Positions 1 through 8,210 are shown, numbered from the stretch's first letter. The stretch: 64,000 nt of DNA from Pseudomonas lutea (GCF_000759445.1 NZ_JRMB01000002.1:992001-1056000); one strand, 5' to 3'. Notes: generated from the sequence alone by a model not told the origin. Made by a program: numbers and translations.

Positions 1-43
1 CTCATGCTCCTGGAGGCTTTTGCGCGGCAGTGCCGCAGAAACT

Positions 44-1393
44 CTACTCATTGCCGTCTCCTGGCTGGGCTTGGGCGGCGCCTTTTCCAATATGGCTCCT
101 CCCTTGGGATGGATGCTGGTTTGCGCTGGATGCCCCGGATTCAAATGGTTGCGCGGTATTAGGTGCCTCGGCTTGTCCCGCATATGTCCCACCGTGAAGC
201 AGGGAAAAACCTTGGCTGTCGAGGTGCTGATGCCACGCCTCCAGCGCCTTGCGCTTCATGCCCTCGGCGGTGGTGTGGATGTAGGTCGCGTCCAGATCCT
301 TCATGGCGTGGTTGAGCAGCATCTCGCCGACCATGTAATCGACGCCCAGATCTGCCCATGCCGTGCGGGCCACTTTGCGCAGGTCGTGGCTGGACCATTC
401 GCCCTTGCTCACGCTGGTGAAGACGGTGCAGGCCTTGCTCGGGCTCAATGCCGAGCCGTTGCTGCCGGGAAACAGGAACGGCCCGCTGTAGCCCATTGCA
501 ACCTGTCGAGCCCGGTACCGCTGTAGGAGCGCGCAGGCCTGTTCGGTCAGCGGTAACGTGTGCTCGGCCTTGGTCTTCGTGTCGGCGAGGGGGAGAAACC
601 ACTGCCGGGTCGCAAGGTTGATGTTCTTCCACCGCGCCAGACGGGTCTCGCCGAGCCGCGTACCGTGACAGAGCATCATCAGCGGCAGCATGGCCTGCAC
701 CGGGAAGGCGTCAAATTGCTCGGCAAACGTCTGTAGGAGCGGCGGCAGGTCATCACCACGCAAGCGCGCAGCTTTGGGTCTGATCCGCGTCCGGACGAAG
801 TCGGTGAACTTGAGATCCGCCATCGGGCTGACATCGATCAGCTTCAGCCGGGCGGCTTGCCGAAACGAGGCCGCCAACACGCCGTAAACCGAGCGCACGA
901 ACGACAGCGCGTACTTCTCCTGCAGGGGCCACATCAGCAGGCGGTCAAGCGTCGACCGATTGAGGCTGGCCAACTCTAGATCTTGAAGGCGCGGCACCAG
1001 GTGACAGCGCAGCGCCGACTGCGCGCTGGCCTTGCGTTTAGCCGACAAGCCACGGTCGCGGGTCATCCGATCGGTGTACCAGGTCAGGACGTCGCCAACG
1101 GTGCGCCAGCTGGTGGTGGTCGACGCCGCGGCCGAGTCCACGGCGCGACGCGCGAGGATGTCCGGCAACGTGGTTTGCATCAGCTTGGCGCTGATCCCGG
1201 GATAACTGCCGGCCTTACCCCACTTGCCGCCCACCACGACATGCCAAACGCCCTTGGCGCGGTCGACGGTCGAATAGCGGAAGCGCAGCTGTGGATAGCG
1301 AGGATCGCGCAGCTGGCGAACGCCGGTGGCCGCCTGCTTGCGAATCTCGGCATCGGTGATGGTGAGATGCACTGTTTGGGCTGGCTTACTCAT
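44..1393 (-). CDS. Tyrosine recombinase in the phage replication operon
   Basis: This 449-residue phage-integrase-family protein has what looks like a full catalytic set: Arg246 (HGTRLGET), a Lys near 275, His336-x-x-Arg339 (HDLRK), His362 and Tyr371. A core-binding region covers about residues 95-190. The last 70 residues, rich in Gly, Gln and Ala, extend past the usual domain end. The start overlaps the stop of the upstream helicase gene by 8 bases, so it is the downstream member of the leftward early operon. A second integrase at 9600-10787, next to excisionase and the attachment site, is the better candidate for prophage integration. This one may act in another recombination step such as dimer or concatemer resolution, which is inference. 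The family call is firm and the role is open. Confidence 0.9.
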   Translation of the reverse strand: MSKPAQTVHLTITDAEIRKQAATGVRQLRDPRYPQLRFRYSTVDRAKGVWHVVVGGKWGKAGSYPGISAKLMQTTLPDILARRAVDSAAASTTTSWRTVGDVLTWYTDRMTRDRGLSAKRKASAQSALRCHLVPRLQDLELASLNRSTLDRLLMWPLQEKYALSFVRSVYGVLAASFRQAARLKLIDVSPMADLKFTDFVRTRIRPKAARLRGDDLPPLLQTFAEQFDAFPVQAMLPLMMLCHGTRLGETRLARWKNINLATRQWFLPLADTKTKAEHTLPLTEQACALLQRYRARQVAMGYSGPFLFPGSNGSALSPSKACTVFTSVSKGEWSSHDLRKVARTAWADLGVDYMVGEMLLNHAMKDLDATYIHTTAEGMKRKALEAWHQHLDSQGFSLLHGGTYAGQAEAPNTAQPFESGASSANQHPSQGRSHIGKGAAQAQPGDGNE

Positions 1394-2765
1394 CGTCCGC
1401 GGCTCCTCGATGGTTGCGGCCGGTAAACTTCACCGCCCGGCCCATCGCGACCTCTTCGTCGCTTGGCGGTTTCCCACCGAACGGTACGAACCGCACGAAC
1501 TGCCCCTGCGCTTGCACAAGACACGTTCCCGGCTTGCCATGGCGGCACTTGCCCACGATCAACTCCGTGACGCCGTTCGCTCCCTCATCCGTGTCTTTGT
1601 CGACGTGAACCAGAATGACGACGTCGGCATCCTGCTCAATCTGCCCGCTGTCCCGGATATCGCTTGGGCGCGGTCGCTTGTCCGGCCGGTTGGTGGGGCC
1701 ACGATTGAGCTGCGCCAGCACGATCACCGGCACCTTCAGCTCCTTGGCAAGATTCTTCAGCGCGGTGGAGATCTTGCCGACTTCCAGCGTGCGGTTCTGC
1801 CCGCCTTCGCCCGCGATCAGGGTGATGTAGTCGACGACGATCACGTCCAGCCCTTCGTGGCGCTGACACTGCCGCGCGATCGAGCGAATGCGAGCGACGG
1901 TCATGCCGGCCTGATCGCAAACGTACAGCCGGGCCTTGTGCAGGACACTTACCGCGCTGGTGATGCGCGGCCAGTCTTCATCTTTCAGCGAATGCCCTTC
2001 GTCCAGCCGGGTCAGGTCAACCGCGCCCAGCGAGGCGATGTTGCGCGTTACCAGTTCTTCCTTGGTCATCTCCAGGCTGAACACCAGGCCGGCGCCGCCA
2101 AGCTGGGTAGTCGCGTACTGGGCGATCTGAACGCCGAGAATCGTCTTACCTGACGCTGGCAGGCCGGCCACAACGACCATGTTGCCAGGGCGCAGGCCTC
2201 GGATCAGCTTGTCCAGATCCGGTATCCCGGTCGAGAGCCCTTTCGGCGCCGTGCCGGAAAACTTCGAGTCGATGGTGTCGATCACCTGGGGAAGGATGTC
2301 TCCGACCTTGTGGTAGTCCGGCTCGCCGTCGTCCAGGTCGCGCAGATCGGCCATGGCCTGCTGGCCCCGCGCGATGATCTCGGCCACCGGCAGGTCATCA
2401 TTCGCTGATTGGCTGATCGTGTTGGCCGTCTCAACCACCTTGCGCAGCACAGCACGCTCACGAATCACCCGGGCGTAGGTCTTCCAGCTGGAAGTACCTT
2501 GCGCGCCTGATTGGATTGTCGCTGCATAGGCCAACATGCTACTGCCGTCGGGCAGGTACTGGTGGTGCTCGCTCACCATGATCACGTCAACCGGGTCGCC
2601 CGCCTCATGACAATCCAAAATGGCCCGGTACAGCGCCGCGTTCTCGATCTCATGGAAATCGGCGATCTCGACCGTTGAGCGGACCTCGTCAATCAACGTG
2701 GGATCGACAAACATGGCGCCGAGCAGCCCGTGCTCGGCGTCTACGTTGAACAATTCGCGACTCAT
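1386..2765 (-). CDS. Phage replicative DNA helicase, DnaB family
   Basis: This 459-residue protein is the hexameric helicase expected to unwind the phage replication fork. The N-terminal DnaB interaction domain covers about residues 1-105. The RecA-like domain has Walker A GLPASGKT (201-208) and Walker B VIVVDYITL (308-316). A C-terminal DnaB-type segment follows, including SDIRDSGQIEQDAD. The ATG at 2765 is chosen because it sits in an ATGA overlap with the stop of the loader gene. A longer reading from 2852 would run into that gene. It lies directly after its presumed loader, as in many lambdoid and P22-like phages that carry their own helicase rather than using the host one. Confidence 0.93.
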   Translation of the reverse strand: MSRELFNVDAEHGLLGAMFVDPTLIDEVRSTVEIADFHEIENAALYRAILDCHEAGDPVDVIMVSEHHQYLPDGSSMLAYAATIQSGAQGTSSWKTYARVIRERAVLRKVVETANTISQSANDDLPVAEIIARGQQAMADLRDLDDGEPDYHKVGDILPQVIDTIDSKFSGTAPKGLSTGIPDLDKLIRGLRPGNMVVVAGLPASGKTILGVQIAQYATTQLGGAGLVFSLEMTKEELVTRNIASLGAVDLTRLDEGHSLKDEDWPRITSAVSVLHKARLYVCDQAGMTVARIRSIARQCQRHEGLDVIVVDYITLIAGEGGQNRTLEVGKISTALKNLAKELKVPVIVLAQLNRGPTNRPDKRPRPSDIRDSGQIEQDADVVILVHVDKDTDEGANGVTELIVGKCRHGKPGTCLVQAQGQFVRFVPFGGKPPSDEEVAMGRAVKFTGRNHRGAADDE

Positions 2766-3544
2766 GCGGCACCCCGCGCGGACGGCCAGCGGAACAGCAC
2801 CACCAGACCACCTTTGTCCCGGAGACGATCGACAGCGCGGTCGCCCAGGCAATGGCGCAGATCGGCCATGCCGAGGTTGCTCACCACGATCGTTGGGCGC
2901 ATCTGCTCGTATCGGCCGTTGATGACCTCGAACAGGACGGTCCGCTCGAAGTCGGTGCCGTGCTGAACGCCCACCTCATCGATGACCAGCAGATGCGGCC
3001 GGACCAGATCGGCGTAGACCTGCGATTCCGTCTTGCTGGCCGAGCCGAAGGTGTCCTTCACGCTGCGGATGATGCCGCCGGCGGTAGCGTACCGCCCGAT
3101 CAGACCTTGCGCCCCGAAGTGGCGGATGACCTGCTGCAGGATGCCGGCCGCGAGATGCGTCTTTCCGGTACCGACTTGGCCAAGCAGCATCATCGAGCGA
3201 CCAATGGGGAAGTTCTCGCTGAAGGCGTCGACGTAACCCGTCGCAGTGCTCCAGGCTTGAAGCTTGCCCTGATCATCGCCCGCAGCCCACGTATCCAGTG
3301 AAGAGCTCTGAAAGCGCAGCGGGATACCGGCATCAAGCAGGCGCTCGTTCATCAGCCGGTCACGATGCAGGGTAACGCCAGCGGTGCGGGTTTCGTATTC
3401 CTGCGCATGGCGTTTGTCGAAGTGGCAGCGCGGGCAGCCATACCAGACAGGCTCAGCGCCGAACTGTTCGACCAGCGAATCGGTGAATTGGCCGTGATCA
3501 GGACAGTCCCGAGTAACGGCTTCAAGGGTGTATTGGATTTTCAT
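2762..3544 (-). CDS. DnaC-like helicase loader ATPase
   Basis: This 260-residue AAA+ protein of the DnaC/IstB type should load the phage helicase at the origin. It has a probable zinc site near the N-terminus (Cys14, His18, Cys37, Cys40), Walker A GQVGTGKT (122-129) and a Walker B reading LLVIDEVG. Helicase loaders of this kind bind an initiator and the helicase hexamer. Its neighbours fit exactly, with the O-like protein upstream (ATGA overlap) and the DnaB-type helicase downstream (ATGA overlap). An IstB-type transposition helper would also match the fold, but no transposase is nearby. Confidence 0.9.
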   Translation of the reverse strand: MKIQYTLEAVTRDCPDHGQFTDSLVEQFGAEPVWYGCPRCHFDKRHAQEYETRTAGVTLHRDRLMNERLLDAGIPLRFQSSSLDTWAAGDDQGKLQAWSTATGYVDAFSENFPIGRSMMLLGQVGTGKTHLAAGILQQVIRHFGAQGLIGRYATAGGIIRSVKDTFGSASKTESQVYADLVRPHLLVIDEVGVQHGTDFERTVLFEVINGRYEQMRPTIVVSNLGMADLRHCLGDRAVDRLRDKGGLVVLFRWPSARGAA

Positions 3545-4311
3545 TGACCGCTCCCCGCGATTCGATAGTTGCCGTTCTCGTCACGCTCCAGACCTTCCTC
3601 GTAGTCGATCTGGTCGAATCCGCTATGACGGGAAGGTGCTGCGATGCCAGCGGGCAGTGGTGCGTCTTCCCAGCGCCGGCCATTCAACCAACTGGCAGGA
3701 TGGGGGATGAACTGGCCCCCACTCTTCAGCCAGTCGAGGCTGTTCACCTGCTTGGCGAGGGCCGTCAAAATCTGTTGCTGCAGCTCCGCGTCAGGGGCGA
3801 GCTTCTTCCAAGCCTGTTCCGCAGCCGGTCGCTTTTGCTTACGTGGGTACAGTCGGTAGAACCGATCAAACCCATCCAACGCGGCAGCCTTGGGCATGGT
3901 TTTTTTACTGCTCAATGTATTGTTGTTGTTTGTATTGTTCCCCTGCGTGTTTTCCGAAGGGGGTTCACCGCCTTTTCCGAAGGGGTTCGCGCTGTTTTCC
4001 GAAGGGGTATTCGGGAATTCGAAGGGGTCTGTCATGCGGATTCGGCGCTCGACAATGCGCTTGCCGTCGCGGATCAACTCCACCCGAATCAGGCCACGAT
4101 TCGCCAGGCCACTGATGATTTCAGACACGCGAGAAATTGACAGATCGAAGAACTCGGCAAAGTGAGCATTGGTCGCATAGCAGCCCCGAGGGCCGGTTTC
4201 GAGGCTGGAAATCTCCCCGAGCATCACCTTCTCGACCGGCGACAGAGAACGGTCAAGCCAGCGCTCCGCAGGGATCCAGACGCCTTGGAATTTGCGAGGT
4301 ACATCGCTCAT
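3541..4311 (-). CDS. O-like phage replication initiator with internal origin
   Basis: The 256-residue protein has an N-terminal winged-helix region (about residues 15-90, with a YATNAHFAEFFDLSISRVSE stretch typical of a DNA-reading helix). A low-complexity middle follows (residues about 95-140, with PSEN/PFGKG repeats and a run of Asn). The C-terminal domain (FDRFYRLYPRKQ onward) is found in phage replication proteins. The low-complexity middle is encoded by direct repeats that look like iterons. It overlaps both neighbours by ATGA and precedes the loader and helicase genes, which is the lambda O-P arrangement. Recognition of the origin by the N-terminal domain is inferred from the layout. 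Confidence 0.82.
   Translation of the reverse strand: MSDVPRKFQGVWIPAERWLDRSLSPVEKVMLGEISSLETGPRGCYATNAHFAEFFDLSISRVSEIISGLANRGLIRVELIRDGKRIVERRIRMTDPFEFPNTPSENSANPFGKGGEPPSENTQGNNTNNNNTLSSKKTMPKAAALDGFDRFYRLYPRKQKRPAAEQAWKKLAPDAELQQQILTALAKQVNSLDWLKSGGQFIPHPASWLNGRRWEDAPLPAGIAAPSRHSGFDQIDYEEGLERDENGNYRIAGSGQ
3950..4027. repeat. Iteron-like direct repeats, candidate phage replication origin
   Basis: Three copies of ttttccgaagggg begin at 3950, 3973 and 3995, and a partial copy (attcgaagggg) ends at 4027. The pitch is about 22 bases. Two of the copies are read in one codon phase (Pro-Ser-Glu-Asn) and one in another (Pro-Phe-Gly-Lys), so the DNA rather than the protein is conserved. An A/T-rich stretch follows at 3895-3940, where an unwinding element would be expected. 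Lambda keeps its iterons in the same place inside gene O. Confidence 0.72.
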
Positions 4312-4901
4312 TGCAGGGTCTCCCCGTTCCGCCGGGCGACATGTGCTGCCATGGCTTCGATGCCACCAGACATACGCAGCACAAGTTGCCGCAACGCGGT
4401 TGTGGCGTTGATTGCTTCCACAGCCATAGTCGCCGCGATCTTAGCGTTGCTTGCAGCGAGCGTGGCATTGGTCCCCAACCGGACTTGGTCGCTATGGTTG
4501 AAGGCTGCACACGCAAGCGCGAGGTTGGTGTGCGCTTTGAAATACTCCGGCGGCAGGGCACGCGTGATTGAGCCTTCAATCGGGATATTCATGTCCGAAA
4601 GATGCGCCCCCTCCAGCAGATGCCGTCCCATCGCTTCCCAGTGATCTTGGGCAACCTGTTTGGCATCGTGCCCCGTCTTGCGTTTGAACAGCACCTTGAT
4701 AGCCCAGAACGCCTCGATCAGGGCCATGTGGGTGTCGTCCTCCATTTCGATCGTGTATTCGGGCTCACAAATCACCTCAAGCGCGTCCTTGATTACTTCG
4801 AAACACTTGAGCAGGAGCGCGGCGTCGGCATACTTTTCGAAGTACGCCTCGTCGATTACCTCTGCCGCCTCCGATGATGGGAAATTGACTACGTTGTTCA
4901 T
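4308..4901 (-). CDS. Phage protein of unknown function
   Basis: I do not recognise this 197-residue protein. It is mostly helical in appearance and has no signal peptide or membrane segment. The first half is acidic. The C-terminal half is rich in Ala and Asn (LAASNAKIAATMAVEAINAT) and could form an extended helix. It sits between the KilAC-domain protein and the O-like protein, with ATGA overlaps on both sides, so it is expressed with the replication module. Confidence 0.75.
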   Translation of the reverse strand: MNNVVNFPSSEAAEVIDEAYFEKYADAALLLKCFEVIKDALEVICEPEYTIEMEDDTHMALIEAFWAIKVLFKRKTGHDAKQVAQDHWEAMGRHLLEGAHLSDMNIPIEGSITRALPPEYFKAHTNLALACAAFNHSDQVRLGTNATLAASNAKIAATMAVEAINATTALRQLVLRMSGGIEAMAAHVARRNGETLQ

Positions 4902-5680
4902 CGAGGAACCTCCAGCAGATCTTGATTACGGCTCGACCAAAGCGCCTGCAGCTTGGTGAAACCCTTGCCTGTTACGCGGCAGGTGAATTTGGTTTTCCGC
5001 TCACCCGTCTCCTTGTCTTTGTAGGAATGAGGCTCAGCGACGAGATACCCCGAGCGGATCTTGTCCTGGTAAGGAGTGTTGAACCGGTCTACCCAACCTT
5101 TGAATCGCATGAACCGGAACAGCGTGTTTTGCCCCGTGCCGAGCGATTGCGCGACATCGCGCACATAGTGGACGTCGTGGGAAATGACGACGTGATCGTG
5201 GAACTCGACCTTGGAGGCGTCGGCGGCAACCTTCTGCTCGAGCGCCAGGTTCTCGGTGCTTAGTTCTTGGTTGTCAGCAGTAAGCGCCAGCACCTTGCCG
5301 ACGTTCTCCAGAAGGAGCTCTTTCAGTACAGCCGGGTCACTGAGTGCGGCCATAACGCCGGCTTGAGGACTTTGGAGCTTCTGCTCCAATTCGGTCATGT
5401 AGTCGTAGACTGACGCCTGCAGGTCGTAGCTGTACGACATAGCGACAAGGCATGCCTCCCGCTTTGGAAAGCGGTAGCATTTTTGGCGGCGGTTCATTGA
5501 GTCCAGATAGATGTCGGAAAACTTTCCGGCATCTTTTTTCAGCACCTTTGGCACTTTCTTCATCAGGTCCGCGTGGTCGAGTATCGCTTCGCCCTCTTCA
5601 CGCCTGGAATTGATGAAGTCGACTAATTCCACGCTGGTCATGGTGACGGCATCGCCGCCATTGAATTTGACGATGCTCAT
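4898..5680 (-). CDS. Rha/KilAC-type phage antirepressor protein
   Basis: The 260-residue protein combines an N-terminal Rha-like region (residues about 10-95, with NRRQKCYRFPKREACLVAMS) and a C-terminal KilAC antirepressor domain (about 150-255, with VRDVAQSLGTGQNTLFRFMR). A short coiled-coil-like linker (LTADNQELSTENLALEQKV) joins them. Proteins with this build are known in phages as antirepressors or regulators of lytic growth. It lies in the middle of the leftward early operon with ATGA overlaps to both neighbours. Its target is not visible, but the CI-type repressor nearby is the obvious candidate. Confidence 0.85.
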   Translation of the reverse strand: MSIVKFNGGDAVTMTSVELVDFINSRREEGEAILDHADLMKKVPKVLKKDAGKFSDIYLDSMNRRQKCYRFPKREACLVAMSYSYDLQASVYDYMTELEQKLQSPQAGVMAALSDPAVLKELLLENVGKVLALTADNQELSTENLALEQKVAADASKVEFHDHVVISHDVHYVRDVAQSLGTGQNTLFRFMRFKGWVDRFNTPYQDKIRSGYLVAEPHSYKDKETGERKTKFTCRVTGKGFTKLQALWSSRNQDLLEVPR

Positions 5681-6123
5681 GCTGTTGCCCCTTCTTCAAC
5701 CATCCAGCGCTCGGCGACGATCTGCTCTTTGAAGCCGAGGTCCACCACGTACTGCTTGAGCCGTTCAATCTCAGCCAAGGCAAATTCAGATGTGATCGAG
5801 CCCCCTTCCGCCTCGATGCGCACGGCTGACGCGCACAGTTGCCAGCTTGGGTAAAAGCTCAATCCGGTGAGCGCCATGATCTGGCGGTACAGGGTCAGGG
5901 AGATGTGCTCAAGGTCGAATTGCTGGGCACGATTGAGAGGGTGGCGGCGTGTGCGGGGCCCGTCCTCGGGCGCATCGATCAGGCCGTGAACTTGCCAATA
6001 GGCGCGGACAAGCGACACTAGGTCACCACCCGCAGCGGTCGGCTCCGCGACGCCAATATGCGCACGGAGAATGGCGGCAATTTGCTTAGCCAGGCTTGAG
6101 ACGGTTGGCGAGTTTTTAATCAT
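5677..6123 (-). CDS. Phage protein of unknown function
   Basis: This 148-residue protein is not recognised. It appears soluble and has no clear motif. One segment (RRHPLNRAQQFDLEHISLTLYRQIMALTG, about residues 60-88) looks strongly helical and basic at its start. Stop and start overlap with both neighbours by ATGA, which supports it being translated as part of the early operon. Confidence 0.7.
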   Translation of the reverse strand: MIKNSPTVSSLAKQIAAILRAHIGVAEPTAAGGDLVSLVRAYWQVHGLIDAPEDGPRTRRHPLNRAQQFDLEHISLTLYRQIMALTGLSFYPSWQLCASAVRIEAEGGSITSEFALAEIERLKQYVVDLGFKEQIVAERWMVEEGATA

Positions 6124-6422
6124 TGGGGTGCTCCCTCGGCGTGCGCGCCACGATTTGTCATGTCGGGGTTTTGTGGCGCGGATTCGCTACGGGCGATCTT
6201 CCCGAACATCTCGATCGCAGACTCGGTGCCCGGAGCACCTGTGTCGCCCAGGTAGTTCGCGAGGTGCGCCAACACGACTACATCGCGCCCAGCGTTATGC
6301 TCGACGTCCCGTGAGATTGCCCGGGCGAGAGCGGAAAACCATTCAAGCTGGTCCTTCGCTGCCGCCATTTGAAACTCGGCTTCTTCTGCGAGCTGTTTGA
6401 GGTTGGGAATGGTGCTGTTCAT
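6120..6422 (-). CDS. Small phage protein of unknown function
   Basis: The 100-residue reading starts at the ATG at 6422, which overlaps the stop of the upstream DUF3077-type gene. A start further upstream at 6470 is less likely because it would bury that junction. The N-terminal part (NLKQLAEEAEFQMAAAKDQL) is helical and similar in style to the DUF3077-type protein before it. No function can be assigned. Confidence 0.66.
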   Translation of the reverse strand: MNSTIPNLKQLAEEAEFQMAAAKDQLEWFSALARAISRDVEHNAGRDVVVLAHLANYLGDTGAPGTESAIEMFGKIARSESAPQNPDMTNRGAHAEGAPQ

Positions 6423-6748
6423 TGCACCGCCCCTTCCGCTTTTGGCGTCATGCCGCGCTGAACCGACCAAACAAGGGCTGAAACTGCCTCGGCGACGAAC
6501 GCCAGGGTTTTCATGCCGTCGCAGTACGCCATTTCGCCCATGTTGAGCGAGTCATGCATGTGATCGCAGATCTGCCCCAAGCCGGACGACAAAGTCTTGG
6601 CTGTTTGAAGCGCATCTTCAGCGTTGATGCCGGCGGTGACGCTGAAGACCATCAAGCCGCGGTTGTCGATCGGTGTGTTGCTAAAATCAGCATTAGCTGT
6701 AAGGGGCAGTTGCGTTACTTCTGGCGTTTTGCTATTTTTCGGGTGCAT
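6419..6748 (-). CDS. DUF3077-family protein
   Basis: This 109-residue protein matches the general look of DUF3077, a family of small Pseudomonas proteins often found in prophages. It has a central FSVTAGINAEDALQTAKTLS and a C-terminal helix with GMKTLAFVAEAVSALVWSV. The ATG at 6748 is chosen because GGAGGAC lies 6 bases before it. The upstream ATG at 6763 would include that ribosome site in the coding region. It follows the Cro-like gene in the leftward operon after a gap of about 300 bases. Confidence 0.78.
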   Translation of the reverse strand: MHPKNSKTPEVTQLPLTANADFSNTPIDNRGLMVFSVTAGINAEDALQTAKTLSSGLGQICDHMHDSLNMGEMAYCDGMKTLAFVAEAVSALVWSVQRGMTPKAEGAVQ

Positions 6749-7049
6749 TAATTCGTCCTCCACAGAACGAAGAGTTTTAAAAGTTGCTTGCTCGATACAA
6801 GCGATGGTTTTACAAAGGCCGGCCTCGATAGCCGGCTTTTTGCCGTCTGGGGTTTAGCCAGTAAGCAAAAACTTCCATTGGCGCCTCTTCATTTCAGGTC
6901 CTCATAAAATCGGCAAACGCCAGCTGTTGGAAGGCCCTGTCCAGGGCCTGTGTTTAAAGAATGCAGATTCAGCGGCTCCAATTCCATCGAACTCAGTGCA
7001 GTTACTCCGAGGGCGAAGGTGAGTCCGCTAAAGCAGCGAGAGATGGCAA
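6749..7049. other. Untranslated gap between cro-like gene and DUF3077 gene
   Basis: No convincing gene is seen. The gap holds a hairpin at 6933-6948 (GGCCCTG/CAGGGCC) and a stronger terminator-like hairpin at 6818-6841. In a lambda-type layout this interval would carry the early terminator and an antitermination site, but I cannot identify a nut-like motif with confidence. Confidence 0.45.
6818..6841 (+). terminator. Intrinsic terminator in the cro-DUF3077 gap
   Basis: A perfect 6-bp GCCGGC stem with a 7-base loop is followed by five T residues on the + strand. No rightward gene ends here, so it would stop transcription running against the early operon. Confidence 0.55.
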
Positions 7050-7343
7050 TCACTGAGCGCCTACGATACTGGATGCCTGAACAGCCCCACTGAGGTGCTG
7101 TGATTGAGGCGCCATCAGAGACACAATGGCTTCAAGGTCGGGGGAAGCCTTCACCGAGGATCCGCCGGATGGAAAGGGCTTCAGCTCGACAGCCTCAAAA
7201 TTTCCCCCTTGCTTTTCCTGCACAAAAATATGGCGGCCGGTCTTCAGAGCCTTACTAACAGCTGCCTGAGTTGTTCCAAGGATTTTCGCGGCTTCGCCTT
7301 GCCCTTTCTGGGTTACGAATTCCGCCAAGGGAATGCGAGTCAT
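7050..7343 (-). CDS. Cro-like phage repressor
   Basis: The 97-residue protein has a helix-turn-helix near its N-terminus (GEAAKILGTTQAAVSKALKT, about residues 16-35) and a disordered C-terminal tail. It is divergent from the CI-type repressor, with 105 bases between the two starts. Its recognition helix shares the TQAA-x-S core with the CI-like protein, which suggests the two read the same operators. Its start is supported by AGGTGAG just before the ATG. It is the first gene of the leftward early operon. Confidence 0.85.
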   Translation of the reverse strand: MTRIPLAEFVTQKGQGEAAKILGTTQAAVSKALKTGRHIFVQEKQGGNFEAVELKPFPSGGSSVKASPDLEAIVSLMAPQSQHLSGAVQASSIVGAQ

Positions 7344-7372
7344 GTACTCACCTGAATTTGGCTATTACACGA

Positions 7373-7401
7373 AATATAACCATAAGTATCAAACAGGTCA
7401 A
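7373..7401 (-). promoter_or_regulatory. Leftward early promoter (PR-like)
   Basis: On the minus strand TTGACC (7396-7401) and TATATT (7373-7378) are separated by 17 bases, close to the sigma-70 consensus. The promoter faces the cro-like gene. One operator overlaps its -10 box (7377-7389) and another starts at its -35 box (7401-7413). Confidence 0.8.
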
Positions 7402-7437
7402 TACCGATGGTTTTTTGATTTCAAATACCTTTGGTAT
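7377..7437. promoter_or_regulatory. Three CI/Cro operator-like sites at 24-bp pitch
   Basis: Three 13-bp partial palindromes of the form WWACC-N3-RGTWT lie at 7377-7389, 7401-7413 and 7425-7437. The last is perfect (ATACC TTT GGTAT). Their centres are exactly 24 bases apart. The first two cover the leftward promoter. The third ends just before the AGGA ribosome site of the repressor gene, where it could mediate autorepression. Confidence 0.78.
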
Positions 7438-7448
7438 AGGATTGCGCG

Positions 7449-8177
7449 ATGAAAAAACGATCTCTCAACCCAGAACAGGCCGCGGAATGCGAGGCTTTGA
7501 AGAATATTTTCAAAGCACGCGCCAAGAGCGCCGGCGTCACCCAAACCGATATCGCTGATTCGCTGAATGTCACCCAAGCGGCGATTTCCCACTATTTAAA
7601 TGGCGTGAACCCGCTCAACGCCCGCGTTGCAGCAGTTTTTGCGAAGTTTCTAGGTATTCCTGTCAGGTCTTTCAGCCACCGGCTTGCCGATGAGATTGAA
7701 GCGACGACCGAAGCTGCCAGGCTTGGGCTTCGAGGGCTGGACGATGGGGAGAACTTCAAACTGGTCGAGCTTCCACAGATGGTGTATCGGTATCCAGTAA
7801 TAAGCTGGGTGTCGGCAGGCAATTGGGCCGAAGCTGTACAGCCCTACCCAGACGGGCACTCTGACCGGTATGAGATCTCCGACTACAATTCGAAAGGTCC
7901 CGCGTTCTGGCTTGAGGTCAAGGGAGACTCGATGACTGCGCCTTCCGGAACTTCCGTTCCAGAAGGCATGATGGTCCTGGTGGATACTGAAGCAGAAGTC
8001 GCCCCGGGAAAGCTGGTGATCGCGAAGCTCGGCAGCGGGGAAGCAACGTTCAAGAAACTTGTTGAAGATGGTGGCAATCGATACCTCAAGCCTCTTAACC
8101 CGGCATACAAGATGATCGAATGTAATGAGGACTGCCGCATCATCGGTGTCGCAGTCCGGATGGCCGCTAAGCTGTAG
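7449..8177 (+). CDS. CI-type phage repressor, S24 self-cleaving
   Basis: The 242-residue protein has an N-terminal helix-turn-helix (QTDIADSLNVTQAAISHYLN, residues 32-51) and a C-terminal LexA/CI-type peptidase domain. The cleavage site is Ala123-Gly124, the nucleophile Ser161 (GDSMTAP) and the general base probably Lys202 (EATFKKL). Such repressors cut themselves when RecA is activated, which induces the prophage. The ATG at 7449 follows AGGA with 7 bases between. A terminator follows at 8211-8233. All catalytic residues appear intact, so the lysogenic switch may be functional. Confidence 0.93.
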   Translation: MKKRSLNPEQAAECEALKNIFKARAKSAGVTQTDIADSLNVTQAAISHYLNGVNPLNARVAAVFAKFLGIPVRSFSHRLADEIEATTEAARLGLRGLDDGENFKLVELPQMVYRYPVISWVSAGNWAEAVQPYPDGHSDRYEISDYNSKGPAFWLEVKGDSMTAPSGTSVPEGMMVLVDTEAEVAPGKLVIAKLGSGEATFKKLVEDGGNRYLKPLNPAYKMIECNEDCRIIGVAVRMAAKL

Positions 8178-8210
8178 CCTCACTCCCCTACCCTCCTTCC
8201 AGCAGACTAG

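Noticed and set aside
3..11. Possible ATG with AGGAG for a further leftward phage gene at the window edge
   Set aside because: The ribosome site would be only one base from the ATG, and too little sequence remains to test the frame.
2766..2852. A longer start for the phage helicase at 2852
   Set aside because: The extra 29 residues lie in the loader gene, and the ATGA overlap at 2762-2765 gives a better start.
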